Of a DNA stretch of 64,000 nucleotides, positions 1 to 8,780 are shown piece after piece. Made by a program: the position numbers and the translations under genes. Origin of the DNA: Pseudomonas sp. Its GTDB lineage: Bacteria; Pseudomonadota; Gammaproteobacteria; Pseudomonadales; Pseudomonadaceae. The number at the start of each line of letters is the position of its first letter. Position 1 is the first letter of the stretch. The stretch lies in NCBI RefSeq assembly GCF_030684895.1, contig NZ_JAUXXP010000086.1, positions 1 to 64,000 of the forward strand, given 5' to 3'. The notes below the pieces were generated by a model. That model saw only the letters and a list, made by a program, of their open reading frames with translations. It ran no database searches and had not been told where the DNA came from.

Positions 1-800
1 GCGTGCATGAAGAAATGCGCACCCTTAAGGGCGAAAAGAACCCGCTCACTATCATCGGCAAGCGTTTCGCCGATGAGGCACGGGTGATCTGCTTCGACGA
101 ATTTTTCGTCAGCGATATTACCGACGCGATGATCCTCGCCACCCTGCTGGAAGAGCTGTTCAAGAACGGCGTCAGCCTGGTCGCCACTTCCAACATCGTA
201 CCCGACGGCCTGTACAAGGATGGCTTGCAGCGCGCGCGCTTCCTGCCGGCCATCGCCCTGCTCAAGCAGCACACCGAAATCGTCAACGTCGACAGCGGTA
301 TCGATTACCGCCTGCGCGCCCTGGAACAGGCCGAACTGTTCCACTGGCCGCTGGATGCCGCCGCCGAGGAAAGCCTGCAGAAGAGTTTCGTCAGCCTGTT
401 GCCCGAGCACTGCGAGGTGCAGGAAAACGAGGCGCTGATGATCGAGAACCGCGCCATCGTCGCGCGCAAGGTCGGCGATGACGTGGCCTGGTTCGATTTC
501 CGCGAACTGTGCGATGGCCCGCGCAGCCAGAACGACTACATCGAACTGGGTAAGATCTTCCACGCCGTCCTGCTGGCTAACGTCGAGCAGATGAGCACCG
601 CCAAGGACGATATGGCGCGGCGCTTTATCAACCTGGTGGATGAGTTCTACGACCGCAACGTCAAACTGATCATCTCTGCCGAAGTGGAGCTGAAAGACCT
701 CTACACCGGTGGTCGCCTGACCTTCGAGTTCCAGCGCACGCTGAGTCGTCTGCTGGAAATGCAATCCCACGAGTTTCTCGCGCGGCCGCACAAGCCTTAA
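1..800 (+). CDS. zapE: Cell division ATPase ZapE, 3' part (5' end outside window)
   Basis: About 265 C-terminal residues of an AFG1/ZapE-type AAA ATPase. The frame is open to the left edge, so the start and the Walker A region lie upstream. The Walker B stretch is visible as VICFDEFFVSD, followed by the sensor-1 region LVATSN and a long C-terminal domain typical of the family. Family knowledge: ZapE is a cytoplasmic ATPase that binds FtsZ and helps the Z ring constrict, especially under low oxygen. A palindrome follows the stop codon. Identity is firm; only the N-terminus is missing. Confidence 0.9.
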   Translation, partial: VHEEMRTLKGEKNPLTIIGKRFADEARVICFDEFFVSDITDAMILATLLEELFKNGVSLVATSNIVPDGLYKDGLQRARFLPAIALLKQHTEIVNVDSGIDYRLRALEQAELFHWPLDAAAEESLQKSFVSLLPEHCEVQENEALMIENRAIVARKVGDDVAWFDFRELCDGPRSQNDYIELGKIFHAVLLANVEQMSTAKDDMARRFINLVDEFYDRNVKLIISAEVELKDLYTGGRLTFEFQRTLSRLLEMQSHEFLARPHKP

Positions 801-825
801 CTCAACACGCGTACGCTCATACCTT

Positions 826-849
826 AAAGCCCGGATCATTCCGGGCTTT
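826..849 (+). terminator. Hairpin after zapE, probable terminator
   Basis: A perfect 10-bp inverted repeat (AAAGCCCGGA / TCCGGGCTTT) with a 4-nt loop starts 25 bp after the zapE stop codon. The U-run is only the TTT inside the stem, so termination strength is uncertain. Confidence 0.55.
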
Positions 850-938
850 GCAGTTGATGGCCAGCTGAAGACAGCCGGGCCGTCTGCGCCCAAGCAGGAT
901 AAACTCTGCGCCATCGACTTATTTCAGCGGTTAGCCCT

Positions 939-2273
939 ATGACGTTTGCCTCCCTCGGCCTGATCGAGCCACTGCTACGCACCCTCGACAGCCTCGACTA
1001 CAAAACCCCCACCGCCGTGCAGGCCCAGGCCATTGTGCCGGTCCTGCAAGGCCGCGACCTGATGGCCGCGGCGCAGACCGGCACCGGCAAAACCGCCGGT
1101 TTTGCCCTGCCAGTGTTGCAGCGGTTGATGATGGAAGGGCCAGAGGTTGCCAGCAACTCAGTGCGCGCGCTGGTGCTGGTGCCGACTCGTGAGCTGGCCG
1201 AGCAGGTGCTGCAGAGCTTTATAACCTACGGCCAGCATCTGCCGCTGCGCAGTTATGCGGTGTATGGCGGGGTGAGCATCAACCCGCAGATGATGAAACT
1301 GCGTAAAGGCGTGGACGTGCTGGTGGCCACCCCAGGCCGCTTGCTCGATCTGTTCCGGCAGAACGCGGTGAAGTTCAACCAGGTGCAAACCCTGGTGCTG
1401 GATGAAGCCGACCGCATGCTCGACCTGGGGTTTGCCAACGAGTTGGACAGTGTGTTCCGCGCACTGCCGAAAAAACGTCAGACCCTGTTGTTCTCCGCGA
1501 CCTTCTCCGAAGCGATCCGCAGCATGGCCGGTGAGATGCTCAATGATCCGCTGAGCATTGAAGTCAGCCCGCGCAACGCTGCGGCCAAGTCGGTTAAGCA
1601 GTGGCTGATCCCGGTGGACAAGAAGCGCAAGAGCGAGCTGTTTCTGCATCTGTACCAGGCCAAGCGCTGGAGCCAGGCTTTGGTGTTCGTGAAAACCCGC
1701 AAAGGCGTTGATGAGCTGGAAGCCGAGCTGCAGCGCCACGGCATCAGCGCCGACTCGATCCATGGCGACAAGCCGCAGGCCACCCGCCAGCGCGCGCTGC
1801 AGCGTTTCAAGGACGGCGAGGTCAAGGTACTGGTGGCCACCGATGTGGCAGCCCGTGGCCTGGATATCGACGACATGCCGCTGGTGGTCAATTTCGACCT
1901 GCCGATTGTTGCCGAAGACTATGTACACCGCATCGGCCGTACCGGCCGTGCGGGCACCACCGGTCAGGCGGTGTCGCTGGTCTGCGCCGATGAAGTGCAG
2001 CTGCTCTCGGCCATCGAAACCCTGACCCAGCAAGTGCTGCAGCGCATCGACGAGCCGGACTTTATCCCCGACCACCGCGTACCGCAGACCCTGCCCGGTG
2101 GCCAGGTGGTGAAAAAACCGAAGAAGGCCAAGAAGCCGAAAGTGGTCGGTGGCGGCAAAGGCGGCAGCCTTGGGCGCTGGATGGAAGCCGACGAACCAGC
2201 CGCGCCGTCGGTCAAGGTGGTGCGCAAGGTGCCAAGCTTTGGCGGCAAGCCCAAGGGCGGCAGAAAGCCGTAG
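939..2273 (+). CDS. rhlE: DEAD-box ATP-dependent RNA helicase, RhlE type
   Basis: A 444-residue DEAD-box helicase that unwinds RNA duplexes and remodels RNPs in the cytoplasm. In order one sees the Q motif (PTAVQAQAI), motif I AQTGTGKT, PTRELA, TPGRLLD, VLDEADRMLDLGF, SAT in LFSATFS, ARGLDI and HRIGRTGRAG. The last ~65 residues form a Lys/Gly-rich basic tail, as in RhlE proteins of cold adaptation and ribosome assembly. Gene alone, convergent with a VOC gene. The TAG stop is the first triplet of a hairpin repeat. RhlE versus another DEAD-box paralog is judged from the short Q-motif N-terminus and the tail. Confidence 0.87.
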   Translation: MTFASLGLIEPLLRTLDSLDYKTPTAVQAQAIVPVLQGRDLMAAAQTGTGKTAGFALPVLQRLMMEGPEVASNSVRALVLVPTRELAEQVLQSFITYGQHLPLRSYAVYGGVSINPQMMKLRKGVDVLVATPGRLLDLFRQNAVKFNQVQTLVLDEADRMLDLGFANELDSVFRALPKKRQTLLFSATFSEAIRSMAGEMLNDPLSIEVSPRNAAAKSVKQWLIPVDKKRKSELFLHLYQAKRWSQALVFVKTRKGVDELEAELQRHGISADSIHGDKPQATRQRALQRFKDGEVKVLVATDVAARGLDIDDMPLVVNFDLPIVAEDYVHRIGRTGRAGTTGQAVSLVCADEVQLLSAIETLTQQVLQRIDEPDFIPDHRVPQTLPGGQVVKKPKKAKKPKVVGGGKGGSLGRWMEADEPAAPSVKVVRKVPSFGGKPKGGRKP

Positions 2274-2299
2274 GGTGGACAACGCGAAGCTTGTCCACC
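2274..2299. repeat. Hairpin between convergent genes
   Basis: A 9-bp perfect inverted repeat (GGTGGACAA / TTGTCCACC) with an 8-nt loop fills the gap between two convergent genes and abuts the rhlE stop codon. It may act as a bidirectional terminator, although neither side has a U-run. Confidence 0.5.
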
Positions 2300-2306
2300 A
2301 GATAGG

Positions 2307-2669
2307 CTAAATGTTCTGTGCAATCCGCCAGAGCACGCCGCTGGGGTCGATGATCACAAAATCGCGCATGCCCCAGGGCTGATCCTGGGGTGGCACCAGG
2401 CGTACGCCGAAGCGCTCGCCAAGCTGCTCATCCAGCACCTTCTGCCACCAGGCGTCGACGTTTTCCACCAGCAGGTGCATAACGAAGTTCTCTGCCTGCT
2501 CCTTGACGTAGAAGTCCTGCAGTAAAAAAGCACAGTGATCGCCGTGGCTGAAATAGGCCAGGTCATCACCGACCCAGCCGGGTTTGAAGCCCAAGGCACG
2601 GTAGAACGCCTGACTCAAGGCGAAATCGCGGGCCGGTACGAAGGTTTTCAGTTCAACGCTTTGCAGCAT
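2307..2669 (-). CDS. VOC-family (glyoxalase/bleomycin-resistance fold) protein
   Basis: A 120-residue single-module vicinal-oxygen-chelate protein. The pattern is typical: beta-alpha-beta start (VELKTFVPARDFALSQAFYRALGF), a central HLLVENVDAWW segment, and an end VIIDPSGVLWRIAQ. Such proteins dimerise and bind a metal or sequester or isomerise small molecules. The substrate cannot be told. Start ATG has a GGAGT ribosome-binding site. Monocistronic by position. Confidence 0.75.
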   Translation of the reverse strand: MLQSVELKTFVPARDFALSQAFYRALGFKPGWVGDDLAYFSHGDHCAFLLQDFYVKEQAENFVMHLLVENVDAWWQKVLDEQLGERFGVRLVPPQDQPWGMRDFVIIDPSGVLWRIAQNI

Positions 2670-2749
2670 CGGATGACTCCTGCACGAGTGATGTCGAACA
2701 GGCTGATAACGGTTGCGCCGGCCCTCTAACGGGGCCTGGCGAGCAGAGA

Positions 2750-3205
2750 TTAACGGCTGGCCTGCGCCGCTTCCAGTTGCTTCTTGTGGGTCGCGGCGGC
2801 AGTCATGTCGTAGATCACCACGCAGATATGCTCCACATCACCCTTGGCCCCGGCCAGCGGCAGCAGGGTGACGTTCTGATACATAAAGTCTTCCTGGCCG
2901 GTGATCGGTTGGTAGTTCTTGAAGTGCATCAGGTAGGGGTGCTGCTCCCATAAGCTGAACGCGCGGGTGCCGAGCTGCACCACGGTATCGACCTTGCGCC
3001 GTAGCCAGGTTTCGTTAATCTCCGGGAACAGGCTGAACAGGGTTTTACCGTGCACCTCGTCCGGGCCCATGCCCGAATGGTTCTCCATAAAGCTGTTCCA
3101 TACTTCCACCTGGTACTGGCGGTCGAGGACGATGACCCCGACATCGATGCACTGCACGATATCGAGCAGCCAGTGCACCTCTTGAATATCTATCTGTGCG
3201 GGCAT
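2750..3205 (-). CDS. Single PAS-domain signalling protein
   Basis: A 151-residue protein made almost entirely of one PAS domain (LLDIVQCIDVGVIVLDRQYQVEVWN ... ICVVIYDMT), with a short helical C-terminus and no output domain. The start at 3205 is chosen because it lies 11 bp after the stop of the upstream response-regulator gene and begins the PAS homology; the frame stays open further upstream inside that gene. It is probably co-transcribed with the response regulator and may act as its sensory or adaptor partner. Ligand unknown. Confidence 0.72.
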   Translation of the reverse strand: MPAQIDIQEVHWLLDIVQCIDVGVIVLDRQYQVEVWNSFMENHSGMGPDEVHGKTLFSLFPEINETWLRRKVDTVVQLGTRAFSLWEQHPYLMHFKNYQPITGQEDFMYQNVTLLPLAGAKGDVEHICVVIYDMTAAATHKKQLEAAQASR

Positions 3206-3216
3206 GGACGTACCGC

Positions 3217-4218
3217 CTAGTTCATCAGGTAGTTGATCTTGTTGGTCAGGCGCTTGATCGAGTCTTCGGTAAACAGCAGCAGCAGGTCGAAGTGGATGTT
3301 GTGCGCCTCCAGGCTGTAGCTGATTTCCACCGCCAGGGTCTTTTTCCAGCGGCGCTGATTGAGGTGAATCAGTCGCTCGATGGAAGAATGCTGGCCGAGC
3401 AATTGCGGATGGCCCTGGGAGAAGCGCACGTCGATCTGCTCGGCAATCCCGGCCAGGCACGCGCCGATCAGGATGCTGGCCAGATCCAGAAGCATTTCCG
3501 AGGTTTCCAGGTCATCCTTTGGCTGCCAGTTGAGCAGGCGCGCCATATCGGCGACTTCCGAGTCATGGAACAGCAGCAGCGACTCGCCGGCGATGCCATC
3601 GCCAATAAAACCCTGGCACACCGCGCTCAGGCGCTCGCCGCGCATGGCATCGGTCAGGGTCATATGCAGCTCGCTGACCTCGAAGATATTCACCTGCGGC
3701 ACCGGCAACTGCACAAAGACCCCGAGCGCCTTGGCCAGCAATGCGGCGGCGCGGCCCATGGCGACGTTGGTGACCTCGCGCAGGGCATCGCGGAAATTTA
3801 CTTTCAGATCATCGAGCACCGCCGCCTGGGCGATGGCGCCAGGCGTGGCTTTGGGGTCGAACAGGCCGAGCTCGAGCAGGGTGGCGCGCAGTATTTCGGG
3901 GTCGGCAGGCTTCTTGATAAAGGCCAGCGCGCCGAGTTCCTTGACCCGCCTTACGGCCTCTTCCTGCACATCACCGGAAACCACCACCACCTTGCAGGCC
4001 AGGCCTTCGGCGCGTAGCGCAGCGAGGGTTTCGTAGCCATCCATCACTGGCATGGTCAGGTCCAGCAGCATTACCTGGCCCAGCCCTTGGCGTAGCGCAG
4101 TCAGCGCTTCCTGGCCATTGGTGGCCTGGCTGATGGTCACTGGCCATTCGGGCGGCAGGGCGCGAATCAACTGCTTGCGCGCCATGTTCGAGTCGTCGCA
4201 GACCACTAGAGGGATCAC
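3217..4218 (-). CDS. Response regulator with CheC/CheX-like C-terminal domain
   Basis: A 333-residue two-domain protein. Residues ~1-120 are a receiver (acidic DD near residues 8-9, phospho-acceptor in LLDLTMPVMDGYE, conserved Lys in FIKKPADPE). The rest resembles the CheC family of CheY-P phosphatases (DALREVTNVAMGRAAALL ... SEMLLDLASILIGACLAGIAEQ). The start is GTG. The likely role is chemotaxis-type or c-di-GMP-linked signalling with the following PAS protein (11-bp gap). Whether the CheC domain is catalytic is unclear: one helix carries an N in EVTN, but the usual E-x2-N pair is not evident in both helices. Confidence 0.75.
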   Translation of the reverse strand: MIPLVVCDDSNMARKQLIRALPPEWPVTISQATNGQEALTALRQGLGQVMLLDLTMPVMDGYETLAALRAEGLACKVVVVSGDVQEEAVRRVKELGALAFIKKPADPEILRATLLELGLFDPKATPGAIAQAAVLDDLKVNFRDALREVTNVAMGRAAALLAKALGVFVQLPVPQVNIFEVSELHMTLTDAMRGERLSAVCQGFIGDGIAGESLLLFHDSEVADMARLLNWQPKDDLETSEMLLDLASILIGACLAGIAEQIDVRFSQGHPQLLGQHSSIERLIHLNQRRWKKTLAVEISYSLEAHNIHFDLLLLFTEDSIKRLTNKINYLMN

Positions 4219-4304
4219 GGCTGGAGGTTACCTGTGCGCGTTGAAGAGCACCGCTCTGGGGCGGTTTCCCTCAAGCATAGTCGCTTGAGATTGTGCGCGG
4301 CGGC

Positions 4305-5549
4305 TTATTCGGCGCGGTACTTGAGCCATTCAAGCATGCCCTGGGCGGCGCGGCGGCCGCTGGCAAAGCAGGCGGTCAGCAGATAACCGCCGGTGGGCGC
4401 TTCCCAGTCGAGCATTTCTCCGGCGCAGAAGGTGCCCGGCAGGGCCTTGAGCATCAGCTGGCCGTTCAGTTGCTCGAAGGGCACGCCGCCGGCCGTACTG
4501 ATGGCTTCATCCAGCGGCCGTGGGCGAATCAGGGTGATCGGCAGGGATTTGATCGCGCTGGCCAGCAGCGCCGGATCATTAAAGGCAGCAGCGCTGGCCA
4601 GCTCGCGCAGCAAGGCGGCTTTGACCCCGTCGATCCCAGCCTGGCGATGCAGGTGCTTGGCCATGGACTGCGAGCCGCGCGGTTTGCTCAGGGCCGTCTG
4701 CAACTTAGCCAGCGACGTTTGCGGCAGCAGATCGAGGTGTACGGTAGCGCTGCCGTGCTGGTTGATCGTTTCGCGAATAGCCGCCGACAAGGCATACACC
4801 AGGCTGCCTTCGATACCACTGGCAGTCAGCACAAACTCGCCCAGGCGCGGTGCTGCAGCGGCCAGGTTAAGGCTGACGTTCTTTAGCGGTGCGCCGGCAA
4901 ACTTGTCCCGCAGAAACGGGCTCCAGGCGCTGACATCGAAGCCACAGTTGCTCGCCTGCAAGGGCGCGACCTGCACGCCGCGTGCTTGCAGTAGGCTAAC
5001 CCAGGCGCCATCCGAACCCAGCCGCGCCCAGCTGCCGCCGCCCAGGGCCAGCAGGGTGGCGTCGGCATTCACTGTGCGTTCGCCGGTGGGCGAGGCGATA
5101 CGCAGCGCGCCGTGGTTATCCCAGCCCAGCCAGCGATGCCGGGTGTGTATTTGCACGCCCAGCTCGCGCAGGCGCTTGAGCCAGGCGCGCAGCAGCGGTG
5201 CGGCTTTCATATCGGTGGGGAATACCCGGCCCGAGGTGCCGACAAAGGTGTCGATGCCCAGGTCATGAATCCAGGTACGCAGGGCGTCGGCATCGAAATC
5301 CTGCAGCAGGCCGGCTACTTCCGCCTGACGCTGGCCGTAGCGGGCGACAAAGGCCGGCTTGGCCTCGGAATGGGTGATATTCATGCCGCCCACCCCGGCC
5401 AAAAGGAACTTGCGCCCCACCGACGGCATGCCGTCGTAAAGATCGACCTGCACGCCGCCCTGGGCCAGTACTTCAGCCGCCATCAGCCCGGCAGGGCCGC
5501 CGCCGATAATGGCAACGCGAGGGGCGGGTGGTTGGCGGTTGTCGGTCAT
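4305..5549 (-). CDS. TIGR03862/HI0933-family FAD-dependent flavoprotein
   Basis: A 414-residue flavoprotein with an N-terminal dinucleotide-binding motif (VAIIGGGPAGLMAAEVLAQGG), the family-typical GRKFLLAGVGGMNITHSE and a C-terminal FAD-contact segment (CAGEMLDWEAPTGGYLLTACFASGR). It belongs to the BaiN/HI0933-like oxidoreductases, which are poorly characterised. No membrane segments. It stands alone and is divergent from the class V aminotransferase gene. Confidence 0.8.
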   Translation of the reverse strand: MTDNRQPPAPRVAIIGGGPAGLMAAEVLAQGGVQVDLYDGMPSVGRKFLLAGVGGMNITHSEAKPAFVARYGQRQAEVAGLLQDFDADALRTWIHDLGIDTFVGTSGRVFPTDMKAAPLLRAWLKRLRELGVQIHTRHRWLGWDNHGALRIASPTGERTVNADATLLALGGGSWARLGSDGAWVSLLQARGVQVAPLQASNCGFDVSAWSPFLRDKFAGAPLKNVSLNLAAAAPRLGEFVLTASGIEGSLVYALSAAIRETINQHGSATVHLDLLPQTSLAKLQTALSKPRGSQSMAKHLHRQAGIDGVKAALLRELASAAAFNDPALLASAIKSLPITLIRPRPLDEAISTAGGVPFEQLNGQLMLKALPGTFCAGEMLDWEAPTGGYLLTACFASGRRAAQGMLEWLKYRAE

Positions 5550-5662
5550 GGCGATATCGGGTGGGGATTAATGGTGTGCATTCTAACCGAGGCCGCCGCG
5601 ACCTTGTCATTTGCCCCGGCTTCGGGCAGGGTCGCGGGGTGAATTTCTGCCTGGAGCCCCTT

Positions 5663-6796
5663 ATGTCTGACCTCTATCCCAGCATCGACCCCGACGGCCT
5701 GATCGAATACTCGGTGGTCTACACCGACCGCTCCCTCAACCACATGTCGCAGTCGTTTCAGGGCGTGATGAAGGATATTTCCAGCACCCTGAAACAGGTC
5801 TACAACGCCCATGCCATGGCCATCGTGCCCGGTAGCGGTACCTATGGCATGGAAGCGGTGGCGCGTCAGCTGGCCACCGGGCAGAAGTGCCTGGTGCTGC
5901 GCAATGGCTGGTTCAGTTACCGCTGGACGCAGATTTTCGAGATGGGCCAGATCCCCTCTGAATCGATTGTGCTCAAGGCTCGCCCGGTAGCTGAGGGTAG
6001 CCAGGCGGCGTTTTCCCCGCCGCGGCTGGTCGATGTGCTGGCCGTTATCGCCGCGGAAAAGCCCCAGGTGGTGTTCGCCCCGCATGTGGAAACATCGTCC
6101 GGGATGATCCTGCCGGACGGCTACCTGCGCGCCGTGGCGGATGCCGTGCATGCGGTGGGCGGCCTGCTTGTGCTCGATTGCATCGCCTCGGGCACCCTTT
6201 GGGTGGATATGCAGGCCTGCGGCATCGACGTCCTTATCAGCGCCCCACAGAAAGGCTGGAGTGCCTCGCCGTGTTGCGCCCTGGTTATGTTGAGCGAAGC
6301 CGCCCAGGCCCGCGTTGAAGCCACTCAGAGCACCAGCTTTGCCTGCGACCTGAAGAAGTGGCTGCAGATCATGCACGCCTATGAGCAGGGCGGCCACGCT
6401 TACCACGCCACCATGCCCAGCGATGCCCTGGCGCGTTTCCGCGATGCCATGCGCGAGGCCGAAGCCATCGGTTTTGCCACCGTGCGCAACCAGCAGCAGG
6501 AGCTCGGCGAACGTGTGCGCGCCTTGCTCGCCAGCAAAGGCTTTAAAAGCGTCGCCGCTGAAGGCTTCGAAGCCCCAGGTGTGGTGGTCTGCTACACCAC
6601 CGACGCCAGCATCAAAAACGGCAGCAAATTCGCCGCCCAAGGCCTGCAGATAGCCGCTGGCGTGCCGTTGCAGTGTGATGAGCCGGCGGATTTCCAGACC
6701 TTCCGCCTGGGCCTGTTCGGGTTGGACAAGCTGGGCAATATCGAACGCACCGTAGCGACCCTGGGGCAGGCGTTGGATAAGGTGTTGGCGGGGTAA
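5663..6796 (+). CDS. Class V aminotransferase (alanine-glyoxylate aminotransferase-like)
   Basis: A 377-residue PLP enzyme. Lys197 in SAPQKGWS is the probable Schiff-base lysine and Asp172 in LVLDCIASGT the pyridine-N ligand; PGSGTYGMEA forms the phosphate-binding turn. The start at 5663 is preferred over upstream in-frame codons because family homology begins here (MSDLYPSIDPDG) and a GGAG lies just upstream. Family members transfer amino groups between alanine or serine and glyoxylate or related acids; the substrate here is not determinable. Confidence 0.8.
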   Translation: MSDLYPSIDPDGLIEYSVVYTDRSLNHMSQSFQGVMKDISSTLKQVYNAHAMAIVPGSGTYGMEAVARQLATGQKCLVLRNGWFSYRWTQIFEMGQIPSESIVLKARPVAEGSQAAFSPPRLVDVLAVIAAEKPQVVFAPHVETSSGMILPDGYLRAVADAVHAVGGLLVLDCIASGTLWVDMQACGIDVLISAPQKGWSASPCCALVMLSEAAQARVEATQSTSFACDLKKWLQIMHAYEQGGHAYHATMPSDALARFRDAMREAEAIGFATVRNQQQELGERVRALLASKGFKSVAAEGFEAPGVVVCYTTDASIKNGSKFAAQGLQIAAGVPLQCDEPADFQTFRLGLFGLDKLGNIERTVATLGQALDKVLAG

Positions 6797-6812
6797 CCGG
6801 TGCCTAACTTTT

Positions 6813-7751
6813 CTATACGGTGGGTTTCGGCTCGTTATTTGTGTCACTGATGCCCGCTTTGGGATAGCGCTGAGATAGTGCATTCAAGAGCTCGCGCAGG
6901 AGTGCTTGGTAGGCATGAAATAGCTTTATTCCCTTTAAATACTCCTGCCAGCAGGCATCGTGAGCTTGATTGAAAGTCAATGGAGCCGTCCCGCCGAAAC
7001 CGTAACACACGACCTTTTTTGTCGGGTGGTCAACGAGTAGGGCTGTTCCGTTGGGTTGTTCAATTAGCTCGCTCCACGGCTCAATGGAGCGCTTTACGAA
7101 GCTGGTTTCACCTTGTTCAAACCGGGGAGCAATTCCGTGGTTGGCCAGATCTCGAAAGTTGTAGCTTGTTCTGCTGAAGGCTTTGTCATCTAAACAAGTA
7201 AGCGCCTGTTGAAAAGAAGCGAAGCATCTGTAATGAGCGCCTATGCGCTTGAGTTGTTCTATGCGTTTTTTGCGGTTTAGGTGGCCAGATTGATCCTGAT
7301 CCAATCGATCCTTGTAGTTTTCTTGAAGCGCTAAATTTGCTTGGTGTATGGCGTTGGTTGCGATTGAGCCAAAGCGCTCGCGCGTGGCACTTGGCTGCAG
7401 CATGCAGTAGAAGGCCAGCTGCTCGACATACTGCCGGCGCACATACCATTCCTCACTTCCATGGAACTGCTTGAGCACATCAATCCAGATGGACCAGTCG
7501 ACCAAGTAACCGTACCAGGCGTGGAGTTGATTGATGGACTCTTTCAGCTCGCTAGCTATGGCTAGCGACATAAACGCGGGGCCCCAGTAGGCCTCCTGAA
7601 TTTCCTTTGAAAGGTCGTATGGCAATGGATATTCGATAGGGTCAATGAAGACTTCAAGCCTATCCATAAATAACGTATGGGCTGACTCATAAAGCTCACG
7701 TTGAGCTTTGCGAGCCTCGCGGCATGGTATGTCGTCGGTTTTTAATGGCAT
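6813..7751 (-). CDS. Uncharacterised AT-richer protein with a HEPN-like motif
   Basis: A 312-residue cytoplasmic, largely helical protein of no family I can name. Residues 200-205 read RDLANH, which fits the R-x4-6-H signature of HEPN RNases, in a context (SYNFRDLANHGIAPRF) resembling HEPN active-site helices. Base composition is visibly lower in GC than its neighbours, suggesting horizontal transfer. The start at 7751 (MPLKTDD) is my choice; MIV-type starts slightly upstream are possible. No antitoxin-like partner is adjacent. The HEPN assignment is a hypothesis from one motif. Confidence 0.55.
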   Translation of the reverse strand: MPLKTDDIPCREARKAQRELYESAHTLFMDRLEVFIDPIEYPLPYDLSKEIQEAYWGPAFMSLAIASELKESINQLHAWYGYLVDWSIWIDVLKQFHGSEEWYVRRQYVEQLAFYCMLQPSATRERFGSIATNAIHQANLALQENYKDRLDQDQSGHLNRKKRIEQLKRIGAHYRCFASFQQALTCLDDKAFSRTSYNFRDLANHGIAPRFEQGETSFVKRSIEPWSELIEQPNGTALLVDHPTKKVVCYGFGGTAPLTFNQAHDACWQEYLKGIKLFHAYQALLRELLNALSQRYPKAGISDTNNEPKPTV

Positions 7752-7942
7752 CACTATCACCGTGATTACAAAGCCAATATGAATGCTATTTAAACGCGGT
7801 CCAGGGCAAAACGTAGTTTGGGTTGAGCAAAACAATATCCATCAGTAATGCCCTGTTAATCCATTTCCCAGCTCACCTGCTTCTATAACCCATCGGCATT
7901 AACTGCCGATAGGTATCGCTGCGCCCAACACCATCCTTCGGT

Positions 7943-8767
7943 TTAGCCGACCTTTACCGCCTGTAGCGTATAGCTCAGTGGTAGTCGTTCCGGCTGGCTA
8001 TTCAGCCGCCACTCACCATTCTCACCCAGAGTCATCTGGCCCGGCAGGGCGTCCCAGGGCAGGCTGGTGTGTTCTTCCAGGGCCGTCAGGTTCATGCCGT
8101 GGCGTAGCAGCGCGGTGATGATTTCGCCCAGGCCGTGGTTCCATTCGTGGGTAGTGGTGGCAGTCAGTTTGCTGTCGCTGACCACATAGCTGTACTCGTC
8201 ATTCCAGACCTGTGGCTCGCTATGTTCAAAGTAGGAATGGATCATCTGCAGAGCATCCTGGCGGTCCTGATCGAGCGTCATCAGTACGGGATGCATCTCG
8301 CGCAGAAACAGGCGGCCGCCGGGCTTGAGCAGGGCGGCGACATTGCGCGCCCAGTCATCGATATGCGGTAGCCAGTTCAGCGCGCCGATGCCGGTGTAAA
8401 CCAGATCGAATGATTGCTCGCCGAGCACCTTGGCGGCGTCGTAGACCGAGGCTTCGACAAATTCGATCTGCTCACCGCAGGCATTTGCCAGCTTACGGGC
8501 CTGTTCCAGGGAGGCGGATGAGAAGTCCAACCCGCTTATCTGCGCGCCGAGGCGGGCCAGCGACAGGGTGTCGGTGCCGATATGGCACTGCAGGTGCATC
8601 GCGCGCAGGCCGCGCATATCGCCAAGGCGCGGCAGATCAAAGCGAACCACCTCGGATAAGTGCGTGGGTGAAGCGATAAACAGCTGAGTTTGGTAATCGG
8701 GCGACGCCGCATGCAAGGCGGCGCGCTCGTTCCAGTTGGCTTTGTTCAGGGCAAACGAGTCATCCAT
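7943..8767 (-). CDS. Class I SAM-dependent methyltransferase
   Basis: A 274-residue Rossmann methyltransferase. Motif I is degenerate (MHLQCHIGTDTLSLARLGAQISGLDFSS); the acidic residue after strand 2 is Asp in GLDFS. Motif IV is FDLVYTGIGALNWL and post-I motifs follow (LLKPGGRLFLREMHPVL). This H-x-QCHIGTDT variant is common in uncharacterised Pseudomonas methyltransferases. Substrate unknown. It ends just downstream of an AT-richer orphan gene and starts 13 bp after the beta-lactamase stop, so co-transcription with the latter is possible. Confidence 0.78.
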   Translation of the reverse strand: MDDSFALNKANWNERAALHAASPDYQTQLFIASPTHLSEVVRFDLPRLGDMRGLRAMHLQCHIGTDTLSLARLGAQISGLDFSSASLEQARKLANACGEQIEFVEASVYDAAKVLGEQSFDLVYTGIGALNWLPHIDDWARNVAALLKPGGRLFLREMHPVLMTLDQDRQDALQMIHSYFEHSEPQVWNDEYSYVVSDSKLTATTTHEWNHGLGEIITALLRHGMNLTALEEHTSLPWDALPGQMTLGENGEWRLNSQPERLPLSYTLQAVKVG

Positions 8768-8780
8768 GACGGGATTCCAT

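Noticed and set aside
1158..2282. Long open frame of 374 codons antisense to rhlE
   Set aside because: It mirrors the codon structure of the helicase on the other strand, as is usual in high-GC genes, and has no family resemblance or start signal.
7752..7835. Upstream extension of the HEPN-like gene to 7835
   Set aside because: The extra residues (MFCSTQTTFCPGPRL...) overlap the likely promoter and have no good ribosome-binding site; the later start is preferred.
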